Shown piece after piece: positions 23,341 through 39,800 of a stretch of DNA of 64,000 bases. The notes beneath the pieces are model-generated. The model did not search any database and was not told where the DNA came from. It was given only the letters and a program-made list of their open reading frames with translations. The DNA is from Delphinus delphis. Taxonomy: Eukaryota > Chordata > Mammalia > Artiodactyla > Delphinidae. Both the position numbers and the translations under genes were made by a program. Each line of letters opens with the position of its first letter. The stretch's first letter is position 1. The stretch is from positions 23,505,730-23,569,729 of the forward strand of contig NC_082697.1 of NCBI RefSeq assembly GCF_949987515.2, written 5' to 3'.

Positions 23341-25374
23341 CCAAGAACAAGACTTTTGAGAGCAGGTTATGGCAACAGTTGTGGTATCTTGGGAGGTGCC
23401 TAGATGAGAAGAAACGGAGAAGAATCGGGCAGGAGATAGGAGAGCAGGTGTTTTCAGCACTGAAAGAACTGAAGATGTGCATGGGGGTGCGGAGGAGTCT
23501 GATTAAGTGTAAAACAATGAGTGGAGTAGGAAGCGTCTCTCAAACGTGAGGAATTAGGGTTAGATCCCTCTGGAAGTGGAAGCCTGGTCTGGAGAACAAG
23601 GGCCTGGCTTTGGAGGGGAGGAGGGAAGCCTTTCCTGAGACCAGAGATTGGAGGACAGGTTGGGGGCAAGTGATTTCTGAGGTGAGGGCCCAGAGGGAAG
23701 GGAGCTCACACTGGTCTCCATGCCCGGGGAACCTAGAGTTTATCAGCGCTTGGGGTGAGGTGGGGAAGGAAGGGGAGTGGGCAGTTTGTGGGCCAAGAAC
23801 CCGACAGTCCCAAAGTGAACTCTTCCCTTGGGAGCAGCCCTTTACTTGCTACCCTGGTTCTGCCCCCTTCAGCCTTCTCCCACTGCATCCCACTGTGCCC
23901 TGACCACTGACACCATGGACTTGGCCTTAGGGAGGATAGGCCAGACCTCAGGCCCCTGGCCATGATCTTCTACCCCCTCACTCCGCCCTGGTGATAACCA
24001 CCCCTCACAAGTTTTCTGTGGCTTCCAGGGGACTTCCCTCAAGCCACGCTGCTGAGCCCAAGGGCCCAGACCCTGCCCAGGTCAAGGGCCTCCATCCCTC
24101 TGATGAGGCGAGAAAAGGTCCTGGAGATCCTGGCCGGGGATTTCCGGGAAGGGAATCTTCAAGCACTGACCCGTAACATCAAAAAGTGATAGAACACAAT
24201 GTGAGCACTAGAAGGGACTTGGAGACCTCCAGCCTCTTGCTCTACAGATGGGAGGCCGAAGCCTTGAGAGGCTCACTCAAGTCTTCACAGTCGGGAACCA
24301 GAATCACTGACCTGTGCTGGCTTGCTTCTCCCCTCTTTTTCTCTCTCCCCGTGGCCAGAAACAGTTCCTTCACCTCCCAGTCACCATCTGAGAAAGAGCC
24401 TACAACAGGGCTGTACTCTAATTGGGGGTGGAGGGTGGAACATGGTTCCTCTAAGCTTCCAGAATGACTCATGAGCTCTAAACCCCAAGCAACTGGTTTA
24501 TACCTCAGCTTATTCTGTGGCTTATAATTATTTCTGAGTCTGCCTTCCCCACTAAACTGAGTTCCTCCAGGGCACAGACTAAGTCTTACTCATCTTTGGG
24601 ACCACAGTGCTGGCCTACAGTAAGCATTAGATATATGTTGGGTGGACTGAATGGGCAGAGGGAGAGGGGATGGGGAGGGAGACGTGGCTGGATCAATAAT
24701 GTTGGGGGCTTAAGAGATCAATGGCTAATATGTCTTCTTCCCCTCCCAAGTCCAGAATGAACTGAAAAATAAGAGACAGACACATGGACATCAAAATGGG
24801 GGCTTTACCAGTATTTGTGATAAAGCGGATTGGAGAATGTAGCCAAGCCATTCCCCTCCTCTGGGGAGGATGAAGCCTGTGAGGATTTAGGGAGTGGTCC
24901 TCTCACCCTTCCCCTCCAGGAGAGTGGAGTGGGAATTCTCTCCCCTTATGGAAACATGGGGAGTGGGGACAGGTCTCCCACTGTGGGATGGAATACGGTG
25001 GACGGATGGGTAGAGGGGGTGGAGGGAAGAACGTGGGGGAAAGGGTGAGACCCCATCATTACCGTGTAGACCCAGACACAGTCACCTTTCCAAAGCAGAA
25101 TGCCAAAATCCTTATTCCTTGTGATCGTACTTGCCCAGTGCTCGTCTGTGTATGCAGAGTGGAGAGAGGACCTTGACTCCTGTGAGCTGGGATGAGAGGC
25201 CAAGTCTCAGAGCCACACTCCACTGACATAGCCCAGGGCCATGTTCCCCTTCAGGGCTGGCCTTTGGTCTGGAAGAGGCCGGAGACGGACCCGAAGGAGC
25301 TTCCGTGGTGCTGCTTCGTTTGCTGTCAGGCCTTCACCGAGCCCCCGCCCCTTCATGGCTGGAGAAGCTCTAAA

Positions 25375-25515
25375 TTCAGCAGGTACTGAGCTCCTCGTCC
25401 TCTCAGTCAGGCACTTGACACAGAGTAGTCCACTTGTTCCTCACAACCACCTGGTGAAGGAGATGGTGTTGGTCCCATTTTACAGATTACGCCACCGTGA
25501 CTCGGAGTTGTGATT
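25375..25515 (-). repeat. MIR relic
   Basis: Reverse MIR: ttgttcctcacaaccacctg and cccattttacagattacgc. Confidence 0.5.
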
Positions 25516-26798
25516 GTTTGGCTCACCCATGAAGTTCCAGAGCCAGTGTGGCCTCCTGAAGGCCTGTGTGGCGCTCAAGAACAGCCACCCACACCATCTG
25601 GGCTGTTTCTGGGACTCCTGCTTTGGGCCACCCTGCCCCCGGGGGCCTGCTTCCTAAGTTATCCTAAAATCCCGCTCGACGGTCTTGCCAACCTCTGGGC
25701 CTCAGCAAGGCCCTCTTCAGGGTGTGGCTCCAGACGGCCTTTCCGGCAGCCCTTTCCCTGCACTGCTGCTTGCAACACCTTCAGGAGGCAGGCCCCCGCC
25801 CCTCTAGTCCTCCAGCCTGGAACGCCCAGCCCTCCACCCTGCACGTCTCAAAATCTGTCTCATCCTTTAATACCCAGCTCGAGCCAGTCTCTGGGAATCC
25901 TCACGACTTGTGCCTGTGTCAGGCTCTTAGGTCACTTTGCCTTCATTCAAGGGATTTAGGCACATTCTGGCGCCCCTACTAGCCCTGGCTGCTCCTCCCA
26001 GGAATCCTGTCTCCCCTGACCCAGAGGTGCCACAGTAAAGGTGTGTGGCAGTGTTGGCATCAGAGCAGCCTGCAACTGAAGGGCTGCAGCCCAGCCTCTG
26101 CTCCCACCAGCCCCACACGACATTCACCTGCCCAGGTGCCACTCAGCTTCTAAGAAAGAACAGACAAGGCTAAATGGCCCCTAGGATAGCAGAATGATGC
26201 CAGGCAGGCGCCTGACACACCCCCTGGACAGGAAAATAATTTTCTTCCTCTTAATAACAGTTATTAAGGGGGCTGTGCCCGACCCACTGCATCCAGGGTC
26301 TGGGCTTAGCTATCTGTATGGCTCTCGTTACCCTGGGTCCCCACCCCTAGACTCAGCCCCAAGGCTAGGATATACTTGTCTGCCCTCCCATTGCCCTTTA
26401 CCCACTCAGCCCATAGGACGGGTGGACAGTCCTGCAGCCCTGGGGGATTTCATTTGATTTATACGCTTTTATTATCAGGGTATCCGGGATCCCTTGGAGC
26501 CCTTTTCAACTCAGTCTTCCCATCCTTGCCCCTCTCAGCTGAGCTCCCTTGTACAGACACTTAGTACCACAGTCCAATGTTAGGGTCAAAGACCACCCCT
26601 GCCGCGCAGACATTCATGCACACAGATATGCACCCAGACACATACACGAGAACATACACAGATGCACATGCAGGTAAATATACACTGATGTGCAGCTAGA
26701 TACTTGAAGACAGCCAAGCAGACACACAAACGTCACAAATAGACAGTATGTAATGTACACACGTGCCCAGGTGTATAGTAATGCATAGGTATAGTGTA

Positions 26799-27143
26799 CA
26801 GGCATACCTCATTTTATTGTACTTCACTATACAGTGCTTTGCAGATACTGCATTTTTTTTTTTTTTTTTTTTTTTTTACCAACTGAAGGTTTGTAGCAAC
26901 CCTGAGTTCTCAGATGATGGCTAGCATTTTTTAGCAATAAAGTATTTTTTCATTATGGTATGTACATTGTTTTTTTAGACATAGTTCTATTGCACACTTA
27001 ATAGACTATAGTATAGTGTAAACGTAACTTCTGTGTGCACTGGGAAACCAAAAAAATTGTGTGATTCACTTTACTGAGATATCAATATTTGCTTTATTGC
27101 GGTGGTCTGGAACTGAACCCATAATATCTCTGAGGTGTTCCTG
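26799..27143 (+). mobile_element. Tigger-type mariner relic, internally deleted
   Basis: Starts caggcatacctcattttatt after a TA and ends gaggtgttcctg, an inverted match to the start. It contains aaggtttgtagcaaccctg, typical of Tigger elements, and a long T-run. No transposase frame remains. Confidence 0.75.
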
Positions 27144-27234
27144 TCTAGGCTGAGTTGAGCCACGTGAAATTGTCAATATTCAGTGTTTTTTTTACTTAAA
27201 GAAATGGAATCTAATACAAATGTGGGCATGGACG

Positions 27235-27740
27235 GAAATATTAAAAAATACAGAGCCAACTTTGTACACCCATGTTCAGGCAGTATTATTCACAATAGCC
27301 AAAAGGTGGAAACAATCCAAGTGACTATCAGTGAGTGAATGGATAAACAATGTGGTATGTACACACAATGGAATATTATTCAGCCTTAAAAAGGAGGGAA
27401 ATCCTGTCACATGCTTCAACATGAGTGAACCTGTATGCTAGGTGAAATATGCCAGTCACAAAAAAGACAAAGACTGTATGATTCCACTTACGTGAGGTAC
27501 TCAGAGTAGTCAAATTCACACTCAGAAAGTACAGTGGTGGCTATCAGGGGGTGAGGAGGGTACTTAGCCTTTCATAGGTACAGAGTTTCAGTTGGGAAAG
27601 ATGAAAAAGTTCTGGGGATGGATGGTGGTGACGGTTGCACAGCAATATGAGTGTACTTAATACCACTGAACTGCACAGTTAAAAATGGTTAAGATGGTAA
27701 ACTTTATGTTAATTAAAAATAATTTTTTAAAAGATCCAAA
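27235..27740 (+). mobile_element. L1 3' end
   Basis: Typical L1 tail phrases: attattcacaatagccaaaa, ggaatattattcagcctta and gttaaaaatggttaagatgg. 5'-truncated and not coding. Confidence 0.8.
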
Positions 27741-28890
27741 AATATGTACTGTCAGGTAGACATATACACACTGAGGGATAAACACAGGAACTCAGCAACA
27801 CAGAAACATGACTCCTCCCCTCCCAGGAGTGCTTCTCTGACCCAGATATGGCTCTGTTCTCCCCCTAAACAAATCCAGAGATAAGGCCCTGACACCTCGG
27901 CTACCCCCGTGGCTTGTTACCCTCCCACAGACTGGCTCCACTTACTCCTCCCCCTGCCCCTCACGCAGCCTCCCCACGCCCAGGGAAGGGCCTCCTTAGA
28001 GTACCCGGGGCTCTGATCTCTGCCCCTGCCCCTCCTTGGCCCCTCTAGGATCCTCAGAGACAAAGCCCCATTCGTCTTTAGTCCCAGGGCCCAGCTTGAC
28101 GCAGGGAGCCCCTAAATCCCCTCGCCAGCACCAGCCCCGCTGTGCATGCATTGGGCCCCAAGTGAAGCTTTGTGGGCATAGAGGAACCTGTGTCTGATCT
28201 GGACATGATCACAGATCAGTTAAAGCAAGTGCAGCCAGTACTAAACGGGGTCGTTGAGACATGGCATTAGGTCTTCTGCTGTCCCGGCCACCCTCATGGG
28301 ACCTCGTCCCTCCACAGAAAGGTGGGGCTGGCACCCTTGTGACCACTTCTGCCCGGCCTGCCTTCCCAGCTAGCTGCCATCTGCTGAGCCCCCTTCTCCA
28401 GCGCAAAGCCTCACCCTGCTCCTGAGGACTCCGGGACTAAGGCCCTTGATGGGGGCAGAGAACGGAAACTGGCCTGCTGTTTGCCTCCGGACCATGCAGT
28501 GTGTCCCCCGATCCTCTCAACCAACTTTCTCACTAACCATTTAATACTCAGCCCCCGAGGAGGGGAGAAAGGCTGGGGTCTGGCGCCACCAGGTCAAGAG
28601 CTTCCCCAGAGCTGAGGGTGGTGGAAACGCAGACATCTGGAACAGAATTTTTCAGGGGTGGGACAGCATTTTTCACTGGGACTCCGGAAGGGCAGGGTTT
28701 GGAGGAAACTTGCTGGGAGCCTGGTGGGGATGCAGCAGGTGACGCTGCGGTGGCGGAGGGAGTGTGTGCTGAGTAAGGACCTTCCCTTTCCCCAGGCGGC
28801 GGGCGGGCGAGTCCCAACAGCAGGCGGACATGTGAGGCTGACCCAACAGGTTCCCGAGGCCGGGGGCAACGGGGTGGAGCGTGGCTCTGA

Positions 28891-34113
<5,223 letters not shown>

Positions 34114-34309
34114 TCCTGCTCCCAGAAAGGACATGTCCGTCCTCCATCCACTGTGACTCTAGATTGGCTCAGGTCCCAGACTCTGGGGTGGGAGCTCGAG
34201 CAGGGGCCTTATAGGGAGGAGAGGGAGTCTAGAGGCCCAGGTTAGACACTCCTTGGGCTTGGGATTCTTGCTCACACACGTACATGCACACATGTGGGGA
34301 AATGGAACC

Positions 34310-34560
34310 CACGGTTACTGGGCACCTGCCGTTTGTCACTGTGCTGAGCCCTTCTCACCAGTTACTTCTCATCCTTCATCCTCACAATACCCTACGAGAT
34401 AGAGCTCTAGTAGGTGTACAGTTCTAGGATCATAGATATTATCTTCCCTATAATATAAATTTAGAAGCTGGGACCCAGCGAGTTTGATGACTTGCTTGGA
34501 ATCAGGTCCGAGTAAGTGACAGCGGCTCAAATCTGTGTCTCTGACTCTTAATTTCTTAAG
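34310..34560 (-). repeat. MIR relic
   Basis: Reverse MIR in the probable FAM83C 3' UTR: ttactgggcacctgccgttt, tccttcatcctcacaatacc and gctcaaatctgtgtctctg. Confidence 0.6.
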
Positions 34561-34762
34561 ATCGTGTTTTTGCACAGACAGGACACAAAATATCAACAGT
34601 TCCCATGTCCCCATGCACACAAAATCCACATAATAACAGAGATGCTCCAAATGCCTGCACAATATACACTGCACACTGACAGGTTTCACACCCACAAACT
34701 ACACCCACAGATGCAGTCCATGTGATAAACCAAAACACTCAGGATTCTAGTTATAGGTACTT

Positions 34763-34768
34763 AATAAA
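34763..34768 (+). terminator. FAM83C: candidate FAM83C poly(A) signal
   Basis: AATAAA about 650 bases after the FAM83C stop. A second AATAAA lies at 35397-35402. Which one is used cannot be decided from sequence alone. Confidence 0.4.
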
Positions 34769-34849
34769 TGTCATTTGGGTAAATGAATGGTTACATTCGG
34801 TGCACACCGTAGACCCCTTAGGATCCACAGACCATAAATATACACACAA

Positions 34850-34850
<1 letters not shown>

Positions 34851-34882
<32 letters not shown>
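34851..34882. repeat. (CA)n microsatellite
   Basis: About sixteen uninterrupted CA units. Confidence 0.95.
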
Positions 34883-34885
<3 letters not shown>

Positions 34886-36071
34886 GCATGCATGCACCAA
34901 CCAGTATCTTTTTGTACCTAAGCTGTGTACCCAGTCCTGTGCTGGACATGCCATAGGGTTGAGAAATGAATCAGACTCAGTCCCTGGGAGACAAGGGTTC
35001 AATGCATAAACGACTGGTGTATCTAATTAAAGGCTAACCAGTGACAGAAGGTGGTAGAGAATGAAGGCCAGCAAATGGTGGTGATGATGGAGTGGTGAGA
35101 AAAGTTTCTTAGAGGAGGCAGCCTTTGAGCCAAGCCTTGAAGGGTGGGAAGGACTTGGATAGATGGAGGCGAGGGTTAGAGGAATTCCTGGTAGAGGGAA
35201 CCAGCTGAAGAGAGACCATGGAGAGGACTGAATGAGTGGGTCTGAGATGAATCTGGGAGGATGGAGAGGACGTGGATACACACACACACATACCAGCCTC
35301 ATTTTGCTGAGTGTCCCTAGAAGTATAGGCTCTGTCAGATGTAGGTCCTTTTCCTGAGCTTGCGACCTGCCTGGGACAGTATACGTGATACAAATCAATA
35401 AAAGCAGACATGCTATGACCCAGCAGCAGCCTGGTGTATCCTGGAGAAGGCAGAGTTATGAAACTGCAGGTTGGGGACAGGGGAAGGGCACCATTCAGGC
35501 AAACTATGGAGAGGTCCTTGAAGGAGAGTGGACGGCTGCAGGAGGGCTGGGGGGTGGGGAGGAAAGGGGCTCCAAGCTTCCCTCTGTCCTCGCTGAGAGT
35601 GACATTCTGCGAGACCCTGGGGCTTTTGTACAAAATGGGGGCCAAGTTCATCCGTCCACCAGAGCAGGTCTCTTGACTGCCACCATCTGCGGGCGGGGCG
35701 GGGTCGGGGGTGGGGGAGGGAGGCAGAAAGTGGTTGCCCATCAGCCCCTACACCCTTGCCCACTCTGGACCCTCCCTGACACCCGGCTTCGTCCATCCTC
35801 TCCTCTCCAATACCTTCTTCAGCATGGTTTCCTTTCATCCTCTGGCCGCGCCTCCTTCTCCAGCCTCTGTCGTGGTCTTACTTCTCCGTGATGGACACCT
35901 TCTCCGTGGGTGACTTCATCCACCCCAGGCTTCAGCTCCACATCTCAGCCCTTCAGTCTCCCCTGGGCTCCAGATCCGGCCTGGGCATCTGTCCGACACC
36001 TCACTCTGTCCCTCACCTCTCCCACACCTGCTCTTCCTCCTCGGGCTTTACTTCAAGGTATAACTCCGTCT

Positions 36072-36154
36072 GGGACTTCCCTGACGGTCCAGTGGTTAAG
36101 ACTTCCCGCTTCCAATGCAGGAGGCGCGGGTTCGATGCCTGGTGGGGGAACTAA
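36072..36154 (+). mobile_element. truncated tRNA-derived SINE
   Basis: Only the tRNA-like head is present (gggacttccctgacggtcc to ggggaactaag). Flanks tataactccgtc and tataactccatc indicate a short insertion. Confidence 0.8.
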
Positions 36155-36354
36155 GATATAACTCCATCATCAACCCATCTTCTGCGAGACATCCCTGGCT
36201 CCTCCATTCTGATGCCTCACATCCAACCAGCACAGGTCTGGGTCGATATTATCTCCTACAAAGCTCCTGACTGAATGAATAAATGAATGAATGCGAGCCT
36301 GCTGGAGGCGGGGCCAGGCGGGGTAGAGACAGGACCACTTGCAGCCATAGAGTG

Positions 36355-36500
36355 CTCCCAGAGGCTGGCGCTAGAGTGGTCGCATGCGTGGCAGCGTGCG
36401 CCGCGTTCTCTCGGAAGTCTCCCAGGGAGGAGGCGGAAACGGAAACCTACCGAGGGCCGAGGAGGCCTCTTGCGCGTGCGGAGGTTTCGTTTACGTGGTG
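36355..36500 (+). promoter_or_regulatory. EIF6: EIF6 CpG promoter and probable noncoding exon 1
   Basis: CpG-dense block with no TATA box. It contains an NRF1-like site (gtcgcatgcgtgg near 36379), an ETS-like core (tcggaagt near 36412) and a second GCGCGTGC element near 36471. A good donor (acgtg|gtgagc) occurs at 36498, and an acceptor cgcag at 36755 sits 12 bases before the start codon. This suggests a noncoding first exon ending at 36497. The start site itself is not visible. Confidence 0.6.
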
Positions 36501-36767
36501 AGCGGTTGTGGCGAGACACCGGCAGGGTTAGCTCCGGACGCCCTGGGTCGTGAGGGTTGGGGGCCGAAGGATTCGGGGCTGTCGTGTTTGGAGGGGCTAG
36601 GTGGGCGGGCCCCGAGGGCTGGGGGCCGAGAGGGGCGGGGTCGCGGCGGGGCCTGAGGCGCGGAGGCCGCGGGACCCGGACCCGGACCCAGGGTCGAAGC
36701 CGGAGCACCCTGTCCCGGGAGAGGATCCGCTGGCCCTGAGCTCCCTGTCCCGCAGCCCCTAGGCCTC

Positions 36768-36874
36768 ATGGCGGTCCGAGCGTCGTTCGAGAACAACTGT
36801 GAGATCGGCTGCTTTGCTAAACTTACCAACACCTACTGCTTGGTGGCCATCGGAGGGTCGGAGAACTTCTACAG
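36768..36874 (+). CDS. EIF6: EIF6 coding exon 1
   Basis: From [10 protein letters not shown] to GGSENFY, ending in a split AG|T serine codon at donor gtgcgg. The ATG follows an acceptor at 36755 by 12 bases. Confidence 0.96.
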
Positions 36875-39800
36875 GTGCGGCGGGAGCCCGGGGCCCGTGG
36901 GCAGTGTGTGGGTGGGTGGCTGGGAGGAGTACTTGGGAGTCTGGGGCTCGGGCAGAGGGAAGGTTCAGGCCCCCCAGCCCCGTGACCACCGAGTCCTTGT
37001 CCCTGCAGTGTGTTCGAGGGTGAGCTTGCTGATACCATCCCTGTGGTGCACGCCTCCATCGCCGGCTGCCGCATCATCGGGCGCATGTGTGTGGGTAAGC
37101 ACGCTGGAAGTCGCCGAGGGAGGAAATGGAGCCTCCCAGCGCCTTTAATTATAACCCTAGAAGGGACCCCGGGTGACCCAGCGATTCCTGGGCTTTCATC
37201 CATTATTTCCAGGGACTACAGAATCTCTCAGGCCTGTGCTGGACCCTAAGTGTCAACAGATCAGGGACAACCTCTGGCAAAGGCTTCTGGATCATTGTAA
37301 TCACAAATAACATTAAGGGCTTTCACTTTTACCCTTGTTTCAGTCCTTGTTCACGAAGACCCTGGGAGGTCGGAATTATTGGCCTAATTTGACTGATGAG
37401 GAAGCTGAGACTCAAAGAACCCAAGTGACTCGCCCAGTTCCACACCTGGTGTGAGGGAAGATTGGATTGTCATCTCTCCCCGGCCACTGACTCTGGGCAA
37501 ATTGCTTCCACTTTCGGAGCGTCTGTTTCTGCCTCTAAAAAATGACAAGCTAGGCTTCCCTGGTGGCGCAGTGGTTGAGAGTCCGCCTGCCGATGCAGGG
37601 GACACGGGTTCGTACCCCGGCCCGGGAAGATCCCACATGCCGCGGAGCGGCTGGGCCCGTGAGCCATGGCCGCTGAGCCTGCGCGTCCGGAGCCTGTGCT
37701 CCGCAACGGGAGAGGCCACAACAGTGAGAGGCCTGTGTACCACCAAAAAAAAAAAAAAAAAATAATAATGACAAGCTAAGATTCTGGGGTGTACTGTTCA
37801 GTTACCCATTTTAATCTTCAGTTCCCTTTACCATGTGCCCCTATAGCCCTCAGCACGGTTGACTCTGGCCATTTGTCTTTTCTTTGAGCTGGATCTGTCT
37901 GCCTTTACTGCCTCCCCTTCTTTCTAGTTTTGCTCAAATAGGAGTTTGTTCCTTTATTTTTATTCATAAGCCTGATGATTTTGGACTCTTGAGTATTTTC
38001 TTATTCAGGCCGAACATTCTTATCCCTAACCATGACCTTTGGACTTGAAGCTAGTTCTTAGGTAACAAGGGAGATCTTAACCTGATCTTTGGGGGATTTT
38101 TTTTTTATGATGGGAGAAACTTATAGTTGAGAAGTTCAGAGTTGTGACCTTGCAGAGTTAGGCAGAGGTTTAGTCATTGTTGTCACAAGATAACTGTGGT
38201 TCATTCATGTTGCCGTGTACTGTGTTTTGTGTAGGTATACCACGGTGTATTCATTCATTCTCTTGATAGTGGGTATTTGGGTAGTTTTCAGTTTGGTATG
38301 AGTATTGCTGCTATGTTTCTTAGTGAACAAATGTATGTATTTCTATTGGATATATAATACCTAGGAGAGGAATGGCTGGGTATTCAATGTAGTAGATGAT
38401 GCCACATAATTATCTGAAGTGGTTGCCCAGTTTATACTCCTATTGGTTGCTCCATATATCTTTGCCAACACTTGGTATTGACATTCTTTTAAAAAATTTA
38501 GCCATTCTGGTAGGTGTGGAGTGTTACTTCAGTTTCTTAAAATGCAGCTAATGCCCAAGAGCGCTTCCTGTTAGTCCTGGTTCCTCCTGGCTGATGATGG
38601 CGAATTGGGCAGGATGTGTTGGGACAAACTCCTAGGTCATCTCTGGCCTGCCCAGTGGGACTCCTGGTCCCCCGGGTGTTGTATGGATCAGTGGTTTGGA
38701 GGACTGGGGTCTGGGTCTGAAGCTTTGCTGGGGAAGCTAATTGGGCTGGATTGTATCCCCAGCCCCCAGGGCTCAGCAGGCATCTTGTGTATTCATGGTC
38801 CGTCCTTGTCCCACCTTCCCTAATTTGGGTCTCCCCAGGGAACAGGCATGGTCTCCTGGTGCCCAGCAACGCCACCGACCAGGAGCTGCAACACATTCGC
38901 AACTGCCTCCCAGACTCAGTGCAGATCCGGCGGGTGGAGGAGCGGCTCTCGGCCCTGGGCAATGTCACCACCTGCAATGACTACGTGGCCTTAGTCCACC
39001 CAGACCTGGACAGGGTGAGGCGGCCCAGCAGTCACAGGATATTAGCCGAGTCAGCGGTTAGCCACCATTCTTGCCCATCAGACAGGAATTAGGGGTATCT
39101 CTTGTGGTTTCTCTTTATACCTGGGCTCCTGCAGTTCAGACATTGGTTGGAATAGTGAACAGAGGCCTTCCATGGTGTGATCAGTGTCAGAAAGAAGCTA
39201 GGGAGTGTATTAGTCCTTCAGAATCAGGGAGATTGACCCATCTGGTCTTGAAGCCAGGGCTAGGAGAGAAGATTGACAGGTGAACTCTTGCCTGTGGGTT
39301 AGAGGAAAGGAGGGTAATGTGGAGACCAGCCTCTGGCTCTTCAGGGCATGCATGGATATTAGGGGCTCCATAGCTGGTCTAGACTCTGCTCCAAGCTGTA
39401 TTCCCTCCTTTTTCTGGGTGAAGCTTCCATATGCAGCTACATAGCAGAGGAGTGAGCTTAGGGAGTCATGCCCTGGGTGGGTCTGGTGTGGAGGCCCTGG
39501 GTTCTTTGATCTGCTTGTTCTGGGCGCTGAGCACAGTACCTTTGGCTGACAGGAAACAGAAGAAATCCTGGCTGATGTGCTAAAGGTGGAAGTCTTCAGA
39601 CAGACAATAGCTGACCAGGTGCTGGTAGGAAGCTACTGTGTCTTCAGCAATCAGGGAGGGCTGGTGCATCCCAAGACTTCAATTGAAGACCAGGATGAGC
39701 TGTCCTCTCTCCTTCAGGTCCCCCTTGTGGTAAGCAGTCTTATTCTCTGAGCTCTGTCTCCTGCTGGAGCAGATCCCTTTGCCCAGTATTCGGGAATCTA

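Larger units (their letters stand above)
34769..36354. other. FAM83C-EIF6 intergenic region
   Basis: No gene is supported. The region holds a (CA)n microsatellite at 34851-34882, a second short CA-rich stretch near 35277, and a truncated SINE at 36072-36154. Confidence 0.7.
37095..38838. other. EIF6: EIF6 intron with SINE and L1 relic
   Basis: Contains a young CHR SINE (37553-37764) and an old L1 3' end on the reverse strand (about 38180-38525). No exon is seen. Confidence 0.85.

Noticed and set aside
27235..27740. Possible processed pseudogene before FAM83C
   Set aside because: The sequence matches an L1 3' tail and has no coding remnant.
35109..35741. 210-codon open frame on the minus strand
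   Set aside because: Low-complexity Ser/Pro-rich translation of intergenic, partly CA-repeat sequence, with no recognised family.
36256..36832. Open frames around the EIF6 promoter on both strands
   Set aside because: CpG-island frames with biased composition; the real first codon is 36768, fixed by the EIF6 protein.
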